A DNA stretch of 49,171 bases from assembly GCA_025201705.1 (NCBI GenBank), contig MU616722.1:1-49171 (forward strand). Reading direction: 5' to 3'. The translations under genes and the position numbers were made by a program. The notes beneath the pieces were generated by a model that saw nothing but the letters and a program-made list of their open reading frames with translations, was not told the DNA's origin and did no database searches. The DNA is from Dissophora ornata. Taxonomy: Eukaryota > Mortierellomycota > Mortierellomycetes > Mortierellales > Mortierellaceae. Positions 37,328-49,171 of the stretch are shown here, one piece after another. Each line of letters starts with the position of its first letter. Position 1 is the stretch's first letter.

Positions 37328-39555
37328 TTGACTACGTCACCAGGCACCGAATATATTCTGGTGCCTGGTACGCCATTGAAGATCCCTCTCTTGTCTCATC
37401 ATCTTATAGACCAGTACGTAAACCTTAAAATTATTGCAATCACCTTCTTCGGCGTTAGTGGCTGTGGCAAGACGCGCGCTGTCGTAGAAATGCTGGCCCA
37501 GAACTGGGAGTTCTACCTTAATGGCAGTCAGGCAGACAGAGGTTCAAAGGATGTCACCACTTTGTTCGAGTCAGCACAGAAAATGCCGACACGATATTTC
37601 TCGTCCGATAGGGTGCAGAATGGTCTCAACATTCAGGCGATTACAGGCCGCCTTCTTATTTCGCGTCTTATGGTCCTGCAACACTGTCTGAAGTCTCGGC
37701 CGCCATGACACATTTACCTGTGACCGTTGGATGTTGCTCCAAGTGTGCCCGGGAGCCTTTGACGTCGCTGTACCGGATGTCTTTGACATCGTTTTCAGGG
37801 CTATACTAGACGCCTATCACGACCAGAGGCCAGTGATTCCTCTCCCAAGCTTGGAGGATTTATTGCAGGGGCGATTTCGTCAGGTCCAAGGCCAGATCTC
37901 CTCGTTCACCTCCGATTCTCTGACGAACAAGCTTCTCGTTGTCCTCGACGAAGCGCAGACCCTGAGCGATCACGGGAGGGGATATTTCGTGTCACCCGCG
38001 GATCGCAGAGATCTGAAGTCGATCCTCTCTCCTATTATCCATGGGCTCAGGAACATTTCAGAAAGCAGACGAGACTACTGCGTGGTGACATGTGGCACAG
38101 GCATTGGCGCAGATGAGTACGAGGTCCTGCTGAACTCCGGTGGCATTGGAGACATCTGGGAGCAGGTCAATCGCCGGATTGTCGACTTCCCAGGCTGGGA
38201 AACGGTGGACCAAGTGGCAACCTACATCAACAATCTCGGAAATTTGATGTGTGAGGACGAGAAAGCCAGGCTTCACGCGTTGATACCGGAAGCAGCCGTT
38301 CAAGAGTTGTTTTTCAGGCTTCGAGGTCGGTACCGCCCAATCGTCACGACAATCGAGGATATCATCGCCAAGGGATCCACGTCATACTAGAGTGAGGCTA
38401 TCGAACGCAGACTCAGCACACTGGCATGCTATCCTGAGCGGTTTCCAATGCGCGGGAATCTTTGTTCGGATATTAAAAGGATTCTCGACAAAGTCACCAG
38501 AGACCCAACCAAGTACGCGGATGCCGTCGAACTCAAGCACGTTCTCAAGCAGACTGTTGTTCATCGAGCTTCACTGGGACTGCCATGGGGCTTGCGAGGA
38601 GAGGAGCCGATCTTGGTCGAGAGCCTTTCGGCCGTCTCCGCATTGCTGCTGACAAGGCTGCAGCTGGGGAGATGATCAGCACGATTATTGACGAGTCATT
38701 CGTATTCCAGGCCGCCTACAATTTTATCAAGAATGAGGACGAAGGGTTCTAAAAACACTTCAGGGAGCAATACCGAGACTTACAGGATCCACAATCTGAA
38801 GATAACATCTTTGAGCGGCACGCACCCTTGGACCTGGTCTACGTCTTTCATAAGAAACAACTCAAGCAAGAAATGTTCTCGATCCCCAAGGCTGTCATGC
38901 ACCGGTCTACGACGAAACTCAAGACCTCTATCCCACAGTTTGAGCCTCTCACTTTTCCCAGGCGTTTTTTCGAGCACCCAGCAACGATCGTCGGATGGGA
39001 AGGTTATGAATGGGGAGCTCGATACAAGGAGGCCTTGACCATGGGCGATTTCATGGAGGCGCACTACAAGCATGGCTCGAGGAGAGGCGATTCCACGGTA
39101 CCACCTTTTTACTACCCAGATTCATCTCCATCAGGTCCGGATATCGTCTTTGTGCTGCGAATCGACGATCATCTCTACCCTGTGTTTGTCCAGAACAAAC
39201 TCCTTAACGATATCTTTTCAGGAGACGTGGAGGAAGCTCGACTGACAGTACATGAGACCAGGCTCAAGGCTTATCTACCGAACTTGGCCACGTACTACCC
39301 TGGTGGAAAGTACCTGAGCTTGATCTACGCCCACCCTGCGATTGTAAAGATGCCACGCGAGGGCTGGAATAGTAGCAACCTTTGGGTTCGGAGTCTGAGA
39401 TTGGAGCCGATCATATCCAAGTCTTCAAGGATGGCGACATGCCGTTGATGCAGCTCCTTATGATTATTGATGGGAGCAATATGCGGGATTTTGTGCCTGG
39501 AGGAGTTGTGGACTTGCTCGGTAGTGTGAAAGGAACCAAGCGAGTTTGTGGTTAG
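37328..39555 (+). pseudogene. Crinkler-type NTPase-nuclease, multiply broken
   Basis: The order is P-loop FFGVSGCGKTRAVVEML (about 37440), RWMLLQVCPGAFD (about 37725), Walker B LLVVLDEAQTLSD (about 37940), a sensor-like YCVVTCGTGIG (38085), then a nuclease-like domain with GPDIVFVL and FVQNKL (about 39140-39200). These are the Crinkler/NTPase-nuclease features. Breaks: frame changes near 37700, 38620 and 39380, and in-frame stops at 38388-38390 (TAG) and about 38750 (TAA). The pieces remain alignable, so decay is fairly recent. It differs from the copy at 28336-30516 around the P-loop, so the two belong to different subfamilies. The nuclease motif has Gln where Glu is usual before the Lys, if the alignment is right. 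Confidence 0.6.
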
Positions 39556-40990
39556 CTTGGCTCGTCTGGTAGGGCGGATAAAAAGCCAATGTTGGAGAAT
39601 TAGCGGCGAGGAAATAAATTTACGCATAGCCCTCATAAAATGCAATGGCACGGGGCTGTGTGGACTTGAGTGCGCAGGTCGAGTGAAAAAAATGCGGCTG
39701 TGTGTCATGCTGTTTCGTTTAATTGCACCAAAAAAGATTTGTGCACACTTCTAATGTAAAAGCCCAACACCCAACAGTGTATTCGGAGATGATGATATCC
39801 TTTCTGGCTGTGAGGGAAGGCCCACTCAGACACCTTGATGAAGGCCGCAGGAAAAGAAAGCAAAATAGCATGTCCAAGGTAGGAATTGAACCGCGACCTT
39901 ATCTGGAAAGGGTGAGAGTAAGTGAGAGTATTTTAACGAAGAGTAAGAAGTAAGATAAGAGTAAGATAAGAGTGAGACGAAACGTGAATATTATTTTAAG
40001 TAAGAGTAAGAAGAGGACCCAGGACCCTGGAAGTCCTTGTTAGTCAAAAAAAAAAGTAAGAGTAAGAAGAGTAAGATATACTAATCTACAATCTGAGTAC
40101 TGTGTAGCGTCTTCAGGAAACATGGTGGGTCTGCGAGGATTGTGTCCAGGTCTAAGCACTGAAAGGCTTTGATGAAGTGCTGTCGGGTATCGGCTCTGAA
40201 GTCACCGTTGATGAGAATAGTTGGACTCGAGGGCGAGGGGGCCTAGGCCTGCATGTGAGTTGTCCTGTTTGCAACTGTATTCTGCCATTACTGTGAATGT
40301 GTTCAAAGAGCGACGAAATAGAAGATAGAGTTCACATTGTGGCCATGACCACCAGCGCATTAAGCATAGCCTCCCCTTCAGAATCAAGGAAGGCGCACGC
40401 GGCACACCCTGAGTAATTCTCGTCAGAATGGTCTGTTGGCTCGCTATTTTGCAATTGCACGCGTAAACTTGGATCCGTCTCATATTAATTAAGTCGCAGA
40501 TTGAGGCCGGCAGATCTTGGGCGAGAAGACGTGGGGACTGTCCTCCCTTATCATGCGTCTGACTTGGAATAATGATCTTCTCACTTCCCGCTCAGTGGGT
40601 CAAATAGAGTCACTGAACAGATTCATACCCCAATAACTTTAAACGTTAACCAGCAACAAGCGCAAAGCATCAGCGCTACTTCAGTGGGGTGTGCGTGCAG
40701 GAAACAAAACAGACACAACAGTAACAGAGTTCGCAGTAACACCAAACAACACAACAATTGCGGAGCTCAACGGTTTCTTCCTCTCACAGCGGGTTCTTGG
40801 AAATGCAGACGCACTTTCCTCACCTGAAAAAAGTACAAATAAGTGTCACTCTTCACCTTTTCATGTCCTTTGGTTCTCGTCATTCTTCTCTGCATATCAC
40901 TCTTCGCACCAGCTCCTGCATTTATACCCAGCACCCCACTTCCATCCATAGTTTGTTCTAAATAGTTAATACTCGCATGCCCAATTGAAA
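39556..40990. other. Gene-poor repeat-rich spacer
   Basis: No supported gene. It contains the low-complexity AAGAGTAAG region and a tRNA B-box-like string (see the next entry), and at its right end the promoter of the transporter gene. Open frames here are short and not protein-like. Confidence 0.45.
39871..40076 (-). repeat. tRNA 3'-half-like string and AGAGTAAG low-complexity repeats
   Basis: On the minus strand, 39892-39882 reads GGTTCAATTCC, a good match to the tRNA B box/T arm, but no matching 5' half is present. The sequence to the right (39905-40076) is made of degenerate AAGAGTAAG-type repeats in several blocks. Together they could be a tRNA-derived SINE remnant, but this is weak. 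Confidence 0.35.
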
Positions 40991-43027
40991 ATGACTTTGT
41001 CAAGTAACAACCACCATCTTCACCATGATCGCCCCGAATCTAAGGCCAATTCGATAATCTCTGAGAAGTTTTTGCCAGAAAAACAGGGTCGGTCTTCAAC
41101 CGATTTAGACGACAACAAAACTGTCAACGGCGAAAAGGGGTTGGATATCCAAAGCACAGATCCAGTCATGGAGGGCAAGTTGCTCGATTACCCGGAAGGC
41201 GGATTCGGCTGGCTAGTGGTCCTGTCGTCCTTTGTCGTCAACTTTTGGGCGTTTGGGTCTAATACCACCTTTGGAATCTACCAGGCCTACTTCCTGAAAG
41301 CCAATACCTTTCCTGGTGCTGTAGCGACCGATATCTCCTGGGTAGGAAGTATCGCAACCGCAGCGATGTACGTCCCTGGTCCATTTGTGGCATCCATGAT
41401 CCGTTTCTTAGGATTGAGAGTCGTAGTCGCCAGTGGAATCATCTTGGCGGCCTCGGGGTTCATTGGAGCCAGTTTCGCAACTCAACTTTGGCATCTGTAC
41501 CTTACGCAAGGATTGCTATTCGGCACTGGTGCCGGATTGGTATTCTTTTCGTCCATGCCGGTGGCGGCCCAGTACTTTGAGAGACGTCGCGGGCTTGCTA
41601 ACGGAATCGCGGTGGCCGGTTCTGGCATCGGAGGATTAGCCTTAGCGCCTTTGACTAGACTATTGATTGCCCAGGTCGGTGTTCGATGGTGCCAGCGAAT
41701 TATTGGTTTTGCGATTTTCGGCTTCATGACCTCGATCTGCACGTTTATCCGACCAAGAGTCAAGACTTTCAAGAGCGGACCAATTTTTGATTTTGGTCTG
41801 TTCAAAGTTCACGGATTCGTCTGGCTGCTCTTGACACAGCTCGTTGTAGCATTTGGTATGTGAGCGGGGAGCCAATTTTTTTTTTTTTTTTGGAAAAGGA
41901 GGGGGTTACAACTCAGAAATACTGAGCTTTCCTTTTTCCGTCTTGCAGGGTACATGGTGCCAGTTTTCTTGATCCCGACTTATAGCAGCGTACATCTCGG
42001 TCAATCAGCGACGACCGGTGCCAACTTGATCAGCATTTATTCTGTGAGTCACCAGCAGCTTCGTGGTGGCGATCGCTGCAATGCATCACAGGGGCTCGAA
42101 GAACTAACCATACATCCGTGCAACAATTTAAGGGTATCAATGCCGTGTCCAGAGTGGGCTTGGGAGTCGCTGCAGACAAGGTTGGGAGAACGAACATCTT
42201 GCTCTCCTGCTGCTTCTTCGCCGGACTCTCCTGTCTCACTCTCTGGTATGTCAATCGTCATGAAATTCAAGATGTGTGCAAATTTCCACGGACACAGCTT
42301 ACTTATACAGATGCTAACTCCATCTCCGACCATTTTGTGACCCGACTCACAGGAGTCAAGCCTCGAACATCGGTATCTTGACGGGCTTCATGGTTGTCTA
42401 CGGTGTGTTCGAAGGAGGGTAAGGATGAGCGTCCTTGTGTCCCCCATGGATCAAGAAACCTTACACAGCCCTTGCACAGGGAGTTTAAACCCCCTAAATT
42501 GTTTAGGGGATATAAGGAAGCCCTAAAAAAAACTTCTGTTGTAGGGCCGTGTATGGGTTTCGTGATTGATGGGGGACATGAAGACACTCGGTATGGATTA
42601 CATAACATGTGATCAATCCAAAAACCACATATGCATGTGTTGTCTAACGATACAAATCTTCTCGAATTCTACAGATTCATCAGTATTTTCCCTGTGGTTG
42701 CTGCCCAGGTCGTCGGAGTTGAACGCTTGCCCTCCGCCCTTGGAATCTTGTATTTTGGAAACGCTGTTGGTAAGACTTGACTTTGATGCCCGTTATGATT
42801 ATTCAGCACAACTGACCACAAACGAAGATGTAAATTGCAGTCAATAACGGGTTTCCTCCTCTCCAGGCAACCTGCTGGGCTCCCCAATTGCAACGGCCAT
42901 TATGCGTGCTCATGGAGGCCAGTACATTGGTGCCATCATGTTTGCTGGTTTCGCGCCTCTCCTGGCTACATTCTTTGTGCTCTTTATTCGTTTCCGCATC
43001 AGCAAGAAACTCATTGCCGTCGCTTGA
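40991..43027 (+). CDS. MFS transporter, monocarboxylate-porter (SLC16) like
   Basis: Six exons join in phase: 40991-41855, 41949-42043, 42133-42245, 42353-42418, 42675-42769 and 42867-43027, giving 464 residues. After about 70 hydrophilic residues, the first helix starts at LLDYPEGGFGWLVVL, which matches the conserved MCT motif [DE]GGxGW. A second family motif, YFERRRGLANGIAVAGSGIGG, is in exon 1. Exons 2-6 supply the second six-helix half (GINAVSRVGLGVAADKVGRT is the MFS loop motif). Such fungal proteins sit in the plasma membrane and move monocarboxylates or related solutes; the substrate is unknown. Intron 1 holds a T16 run. Length is normal and no break is seen. Confidence 0.88.
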
Positions 43028-44278
43028 AATTATTTCTTGTGGCACAATCGCAAAATAAAAATAATAGTGTTATCCATCATGCCCATTTTAATATCGAGCG
43101 CTCCATAGTTTCTGGTTATCCACTAGAAACAATCTCGATGAGCCAGGACCTAGTCCTCATATTGTTAGCTTCTAGGAGCTGTTGAGGCGCAGCTGTTGAC
43201 GACTGTTAGTATAGAGAAGCGAACCTATTCTGCGCACGTTCGACAGTCACCAATGATACTCTTATACGTCTTAGATGACAAGACAAGAACTCGATGTCTT
43301 AGAGGACATCATTGCTTGAAGCAAGAAATTTCCAAGGTCCAGTTTCCGCCTTGTATGGTTATTTCAAAGTCTACCATAGACCTTCAAATGAGCACTCGGT
43401 GCAAACATTTGACATCTCGCCTCTTCTACAGCGAACAAAACAACAGCCTCTCCTCTCCTCTCTACGACTCTATCAATGAATGTTAACACAAGAACCTGTT
43501 ATCATTTTCTCAATCTCATTTGTGGCCATCGCCACTAATATCTTCTTTACACCCGTCCTACAAACTTCGACTGTAAGCAAAAGCGCAAGAAGATGACTGA
43601 GAAATACAAGGTGCATGGCTGGTTACTACGGACCTTTCAATGAGTCGTCAAGAGCGGATAGTATCAATGCTGTGGACCCAAGCCAAACCCTTTCTTCGAA
43701 AAAGAAGCATTATGCACTGCAAGTCGTGCGCAAATTTAAGTTTTATTAATAAAACTTAAAAATTAGGGTGTGGTCATTGCCTTGGTGAAAGATGTGTTCT
43801 CATCTGACAACGGAAAAGGCGATTCAGGGGTTCACTGCACTACGGAACATTCGAATTGTCGGTATTTTCGTCAGTGCCATCTATAAATCCTCCCTACCGC
43901 TCTTTCGCCTCAAAAGACTATGACGCAAACCGGGTATAATAATTTCGTCGGTGTTAAATAATTAGGAAAGAAAGAAAAGACGAGAGAGGGCGAGGGCAAG
44001 AGAGATAGAAGATGGGAAAGTTGAGCAGGGCTCCCGTAATGCACATTGAACGATGCTTCGCCATTTCGTTAGACGCAGTGTGTGTTTTTGGATGCTCTGA
44101 AGAGGCGAGATGAGTGCGTCCTGACACAAAAAGTTCTAGAAATCGGAAAGGAAATTTGAGGCGCGGGGTATGAGAGCATGTATTCTGTGCATTGTACAAA
44201 AAAAAATGCTTCGCCTTAAAATGAGAAGGCCATGAAGAGTATGCTTGGACTATGGCAGACATAAGCATCACTCCAGAT
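43028..44278. other. Intergenic region with a 26-bp palindrome
   Basis: No gene is supported in these 1.25 kb. The only clear structure is a perfect palindrome at 43735-43760. The right end leads to the TATA box of the next gene. Confidence 0.5.
43735..43760. repeat. Perfect 26-bp A/T palindrome
   Basis: The core AAGTTTTATTAATAAAACTT is extended by TTT before and AAA after, making 26 bases identical to their own reverse complement. It lies in a gene-free spacer. It could be a protein-binding site, a cruciform, or a chance A/T structure. Confidence 0.85.
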
Positions 44279-44286
44279 TATAAAAG
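44279..44286 (+). promoter_or_regulatory. TATAAAAG box
   Basis: A consensus TATA box lies 174 bases upstream of the ATG at 44453. It argues against starting the protein at the upstream in-frame ATG at 44252, which lies 5' of the box. Confidence 0.45.
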
Positions 44287-44452
44287 ACGGCTTATTTGTC
44301 AGGCAATCCTGACCCCAACTCCTCTTTTTCAGACTCATTTTCAGACTCATTTGCAATCTCACCTTTCTATCGACGTTTATTTCTCATCCTTGAAAAACAA
44401 GACCGCTACATCTGTTGCCAACCTAGGACTGGTCACAGACGCGTTAGACGAT

Positions 44453-45661
44453 ATGAGCGACGAGCACGAGTCAGTGGCCCTCTTGCCCACAAATAATGCA
44501 ACCGAACCGAAAAGCCCGACGTCCGTGTCAGATTTTGGTACTGCATATTACAATCGGAATAGGAATCTTGAATAGCAAACGATTCCATTTCCCCCCTCTA
44601 TTACCTTGGTTGGATGACTTACTGTATACTCATACTTGTATCGTTTAGACCATGAACGATTTTTTCTAGACGAGAAGAAGATTGATTCAGGAACAGGGAT
44701 AGTCCTCACTGAAGGATGTAAAAGGTAAGACATTTAGAACGGATCCTATCAATATCGTTTCGCGATATGATTAGTGACTAAATCCATCTTGTTTCCTACA
44801 GGAATGAAGTAAAATATGAAGACCTCTTCCTCATGTAAGTGCCCAGTCTACCGCAGACCTTGCTAGGCTGCTGCAATTTCAAGACTTTTCCATGCTTGCC
44901 TCGCAACGAGCAAACTAATGTTTTGGTTTTGTCGCCCTTTACTTTTGGCAACGATGTAGAGATGACAAGTCTGCTCGACTCCTTGAACCAAGACCCGCGT
45001 TTAAGGTTTGTGTCCTAGACACCCTCCAAAAGAAGCTCCCTGCAATTGGCCTTGCCTGACCCATAGTTGTTTGATGCGTCTACCCTTCACGACCTCATTA
45101 GTTCTTAGCCAAATATGAAAACTATCCTGCAGGATATTACTCCATCCGATGGCGAGTAAAAGTGTTCCAAAACTTTCAAATCTCCTACGGCTTTCATTTT
45201 GTGGTTAATGTCTCATACAGAGTAAGTACGGTCTATGTCTCCCGAACGTGGATCGCCTTACCTGTGCTAACCATTGCACATGTTACGTTTAATACGTATC
45301 CAGAAAGAAGAGCAAGATATCAGTGGGTCCTTAGATGTTATTATGGCGCCTGAAATTCTGAAACCCCAAGGTAATTAGATATAAGAACCTACACAATTTA
45401 CTGTAAACGCATGCGATCACCACTTGACTCATCCTACCTGCATTTCTTTTTAGATGGAGATCAATGTTACACCTTGGTGCTTGAAGAGATGTTAGTTATT
45501 CAGCCTCACGAAGGAGGAAATGACATCGAGTTGGAACTCCGCAGCATCGAAAACTTGAAGCTTCACGGAACTCAAAACTACTCTGGATTTGCTGTCGAAC
45601 ACGTCGAGATCAGGCCAATAAATCCACAGGGTAAGTATACCAAGCAACCTCCCACCCCCTC

Positions 45662-45718
<57 letters not shown>

Positions 45719-48700
45719 GCTATATTTGCAAGAAGCTGTCTCTAACTCAGTGGATTTTTGATATCACAATTACTGATAGACCAAGAGCCGTCCACTGCAG
45801 CGTCAGCGCCGCTCGTCGTCACCATACCGAGGGATGCTACACCCACGCATATTATCGACATTCCCCGCGATCAGACTTTGTCAACACGTAATGGTACAAC
45901 ACGTAATGGTACAACACGTAATGGTACACCACCAATAGTCCCGATTTCCAGGTTAGCGACGTCCAGGGGTTGTCGATTCCTCGCGACATTGGCGCTATCT
46001 CACGATATGGCATACATCACTATATGGGACGTGAACTCCGAGACAGATGCATCTGTGCAGTATCAGAGTGTTGCCTCCAAGGAATTTGAACATGCTGGGA
46101 TCGGGGACCTTGCGATTGGACTTTCCCTTTCGACAAGGGGAGATCAAGTCGCCATTTATCAAGAGCCCAAAATCGGTCAGTGGTCAGATGGATCCAACGT
46201 GCAAAATGGATCGTTCAACTTTAGGGTGTTCGGAAATCCAGTGGCGGAAAGTGCCTCAGCTGGGCATACCACCGGATATGAGTTGCGGGAAGTTCATTTT
46301 CAAGAACTTAATACGTTCGTCGGATATGGGAAATTCTTGGAAGAGGCTGAGAACAGCGACTGGGAGGCCAACGACTTCAGCACTGCTCCACTTGACGAAG
46401 ACGAATTGGAAGACGGAGGGACGAAAAAGAATGGCGTCACTAAAAACGATACTGCGATGCCGGTCGATTCCATATTCGTGGCCTGCAATGGCTTGACACT
46501 GAAAGTCTTCACGACGTCGACTTCTTCCAAAGACTTCTGGAGCCACAAACATAGTATCTCACTGGAAGGACTCACGCCGACACTCTCTAGACGCATCACC
46601 TGCAAATTGATGATGGAATCGATTAGCAGTAATACTTTCTTGTGGCTCGACGATGATGGGTTGAGTTGCACTATATGGAATCTGAAGACAGGATCCAATC
46701 TCACTTACATTTGTCGTAGCAATAATGCCCGCTTCAAAGATGCCGCGTTTCGGAACAACAGCAAGATGGCTATCTCACCTGACGAGTCTATGGTAGCTCT
46801 GGCAAGTATCGATGGAAGTCTTACGACATTCTCTGCGAGAACTGGAATCGCCATTGATGTCAGAAAATTCCCTGGCTACAAGATCGAACACGTCGGGTTT
46901 CACGATCGCGATGATCATCTATTTGTCATATTGCGGGATAGTGCCACGTTTATACTCGAAACAAGGATTTTGGACGCCTTCGGATTGAAATCCGATATTA
47001 TTGTCGACAAGGTTCCGGCCCTCACTCTAAATACCTCCATTCTTGCCTTTTTCTATCCGAAGGGCCACAAGAGAGGGGGAATGGTCTGCGAAGCGGCCTA
47101 CTCTAAAATCAACTGCTATATATCCCATCAACCCACACTGCGCAATTTTACCAGGGACCCTGCGATCGCACACGACAAAACTGTTCACAAGATCAATGTC
47201 ACTGCCAACGGTACCACTGTTTGTTACCAGTTGAAGGTCTTGGTACATAGAGAGCTTGTCCCGCAAGGCGACGGAGCGACTTACTGGGTAGTCCGTGTTG
47301 AAGTCCACGAGGTGAATGAGGTTGCCAAATCGAGCAGGCTTATCTTTTCATTCGTGCCGGAACCGTGGGTACGCAAGCGAACGACTGATGTCTCCAACGG
47401 TGGAGATCTGCTGATGGCATCTTTCATTGGACGTGATGGTGGTTTTGCAGTGATCGGCATGCAAACATTACAGATCTGGAACGTACCGACGCTTGAGAAC
47501 CCGAAGTGTAGCCTCGTCTTCATTTGGAGCCAGCTGAAACGCAAAATAGGCGATGTCTCGAGTGAAAAAGAGAAGAGCGTTTGCGATTATTATGTGGAGA
47601 TACAAAAGCCGAAGATTTACTCCGACGACACTGGCGGCCATAGTATGGAGTACCTTTTGGACGGATCGAGTCCGACGGCCGTGGCTATGCCTAAAGTGTT
47701 CGATAACCGCTATGTATTCCTGAGTTGCTGCCGAAGCATCTATCTTATCGCAGCTGCCTACGCCTTCTCAAGGCAAGAATGCACAAAAAGGAAACAAGAT
47801 TCACAAAAGGTGACGTTCACGTATGAGGACCACGCCGAAGCTATTGCCTGCTTCACGCTGGCATATATCAATCGCGTGATATCCATCAAAAATATTGGCA
47901 ACGAGGCCTCGGCGTCTGCAAATAATGTGCCTCTTGCAACCAGCGACCACGATTGGCACGAAAATATCAGCACGCGAGAGTCTCGTTTACGGGCGGGTAT
48001 CCGGCGTGTGTTTGGAGGAGTCGAAAAACCGCAACGCAAGAAACACACTCAGCATGAAGTTGCAACTCTCCTGACACTGCTCCTTGACCATCCTCGCCTT
48101 CAAGAATCTAACCATATCTTCGTGGAGGGATTACTCAAACATGCCGATGGAGAGTGGGTTCCGCGCACCAATAGGTCCCTGAACCCTGTTCGGCGCGTGA
48201 TCAAAGCCAAGAACCACCAACTGCTTGAATCGTTCGTCGACTACTGTACCAGGAACGCTATGAAGTACCACCCAGCCTACATGGTCCCCTCGATGCAGTG
48301 TTTGAAAGGACTCTCGGAACTATACCCCCATATTTTGTCGGAAATGTTCCGAAAAGCATCCTACATACCCGCTCATAATCACGACTATGCGGCTAAGCAT
48401 GCCAAGATTGCCAATCTAAGATTTTTGAGTTACTGGAGTTACTGGAGTTACTTCATTCCGTGGAGCGCCGATCAAAACACGTCGCAGGGCATCGACGATT
48501 TCAAAGACCCCATTTTCTATCTACGCTCGCAGCTACGCATCTCCGATCAACCTCATACTCAATTTCCTGAAACGCAAAGTACACCCAAGAAGACAGAGCG
48601 ATCACACGACATTTACGTGTGTCCGTTCCCAGGGCTGTCTTCGTATGGACGACACAATTCGTGGAGCGAAGATGATAACATGAAAACAACTGGATCGGCA

Positions 48701-49099
48701 TTTACAAAGCTTGCAGGCAAAAAATTCTTCGGCAGCCCAGCCATGATGGCTACTCTATCGTTCAAATGGTGGGCACTGATGCGCAAAATCATGTTTGAGT
48801 TTTTCTGGATCGAAAAAAACTATCCTTTTAACACGAGCCTCTAATATCTTTAAAAGGAAAATGTACGGATTCTCGATCTGGCTTGTGCGCTTCACCATGT
48901 TGCTCGCCTACTTTGGTTGTGTGATTGCCATCACTTCAAAGCAAGTTCTTACTTCGACAACCCCAGATGCACCGTCGCAGGACCAAATCACTGAGCGATA
49001 CCTATTAAACTGGCGGGGGTTTATCTACGCCACTGCTATATTTGCGATCGTCATTATCTTGTATGACTTTAAATGCTTGAAAAGCATGAAGCAGGTCGT
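44453..49099 (+). CDS. WD40-like propeller protein with C-terminal membrane region, runs off the window
   Basis: Nine exons are resolved: 44453-44537, 44691-44724, 44802-44834, 44960-45005, 45102-45221, 45304-45370, 45454-45630, 45780-48768 and 48857-49099, all in phase, at least 1264 residues. The next donor (GTAAGT at 49100) shows the gene continues. The N-terminal 165 residues or so are soluble. The large exon carries degenerate WD repeats (for example AYITIWDVNSE, LSCTIWNLKTG, LQIWNVPTLE), then a helical region. The last exon has two hydrophobic helices (IWLVRFTMLLAYFGCVIAI and FIYATAIFAIVIILYDF). The layout resembles large fungal proteins joining a propeller or repeat region to an ion-transport (TRP-like) pore, but the pore itself would lie beyond the window. 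The apparent stop at 48844 is inside intron 8 (48769-48856). Confidence 0.7.
45667..45712. repeat. (TC)n microsatellite in intron 7
   Basis: About 23 uninterrupted TC units inside the intron before the long propeller exon. It is on the coding strand and acts as an oversized pyrimidine tract. Confidence 0.85.
45891..45935 (+). repeat. 15-bp coding minisatellite, three copies
   Basis: Three near-perfect copies of AACACGTAATGGTAC encode a repeated T-R-N-G-T unit in the linker before the propeller. The length stays a multiple of three, so the frame is kept. Confidence 0.8.
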
Positions 49100-49158
49100 G
49101 TAAGTAAACAGTAATTCTGACAGAATGAGAAATGAAATATTATACACACTAATTGAAC

Positions 49159-49171
49159 TTTTTTTTTTTTT
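49159..49171. repeat. Poly-T run at the right edge
   Basis: Thirteen T end the window inside an intron of the last gene, mirroring the T21 at the left edge. Confidence 0.9.

Noticed and set aside
28336..39555. A bacterial-type STAND or Avs defence system
   Set aside because: The P-loop plus REase-like layout fits eukaryotic Crinkler proteins better, with introns and fungal context, and no bacterial-type effector or sensor domains are seen.
44252..44452. Upstream in-frame ATG giving a 67-residue longer N-terminus for the propeller protein
   Set aside because: A TATAAAAG box at 44279-44286 lies downstream of that ATG, and the extra residues are low-complexity.
48827..48844. Natural C-terminus of the propeller protein at the TAA at 48844
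   Set aside because: A GT-AG intron in correct phase removes it and joins to hydrophobic helices; without it the protein would end abruptly.

Overview
The window looks like nuclear DNA of an intron-rich early-diverging fungus. My best guess is Mortierellomycota (Mortierella-like). The support is short introns (about 50 to 300 nt) with GTAAGT-type donors, compact housekeeping genes on both strands, and expanded Crinkler-type and F-box/LRR genes. This is inference from gene content and style; no species is claimed. Both ends of the window are poly-T runs, which suggests a whole assembly contig broken at homopolymers.

Bases 1-26.5 kb form a dense housekeeping block. In order: a PLP-dependent group II decarboxylase (+), a hypothetical fragment (-), epsin with an ENTH domain (+), a small orphan membrane protein (+), PRMT3-type arginine methyltransferase (+), the ribosome-biogenesis GTPase LSG1 (-), the replicative helicase subunit MCM5 (+), a VIP36-type L-type lectin (+), ribonucleotide reductase small subunit (-) and the spliceosomal DEAH helicase PRP16 (+). 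Exons could be joined in phase for all of these except the fragment, and exon coordinates are given. LSG1/MCM5 and RNR2/PRP16 are divergent pairs, and the regions upstream of MCM5 and RNR2 carry ACGCG (MBF-type) motifs.

Bases 26.5-40.9 kb are an accessory, repeat-rich island. It holds an F-box/LRR pseudogene, two small pogo-like TA-flanked MITEs, one Crinkler-type NTPase-nuclease gene (-), a second Crinkler fragment broken at its P-loop, and a third, heavily broken Crinkler-type copy (+). It also holds a truncated Helitron/PIF1 helicase next to an irregular tandem repeat. In the middle lies an apparently intact six-exon gene for an 813-residue protein with four C2H2 fingers followed by three CxxC...CxxC zinc modules, the last of them HNH-like. 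That gene, lying between two Crinkler pieces, is the most interesting object here.

Bases 40.9-49.2 kb return to intact genes: an MFS/SLC16-like transporter (+), and a large gene running off the right edge that encodes a WD40-like propeller followed by membrane segments, probably a channel-type protein. The stop at 48844 in that gene is only apparent, because a short intron removes it.
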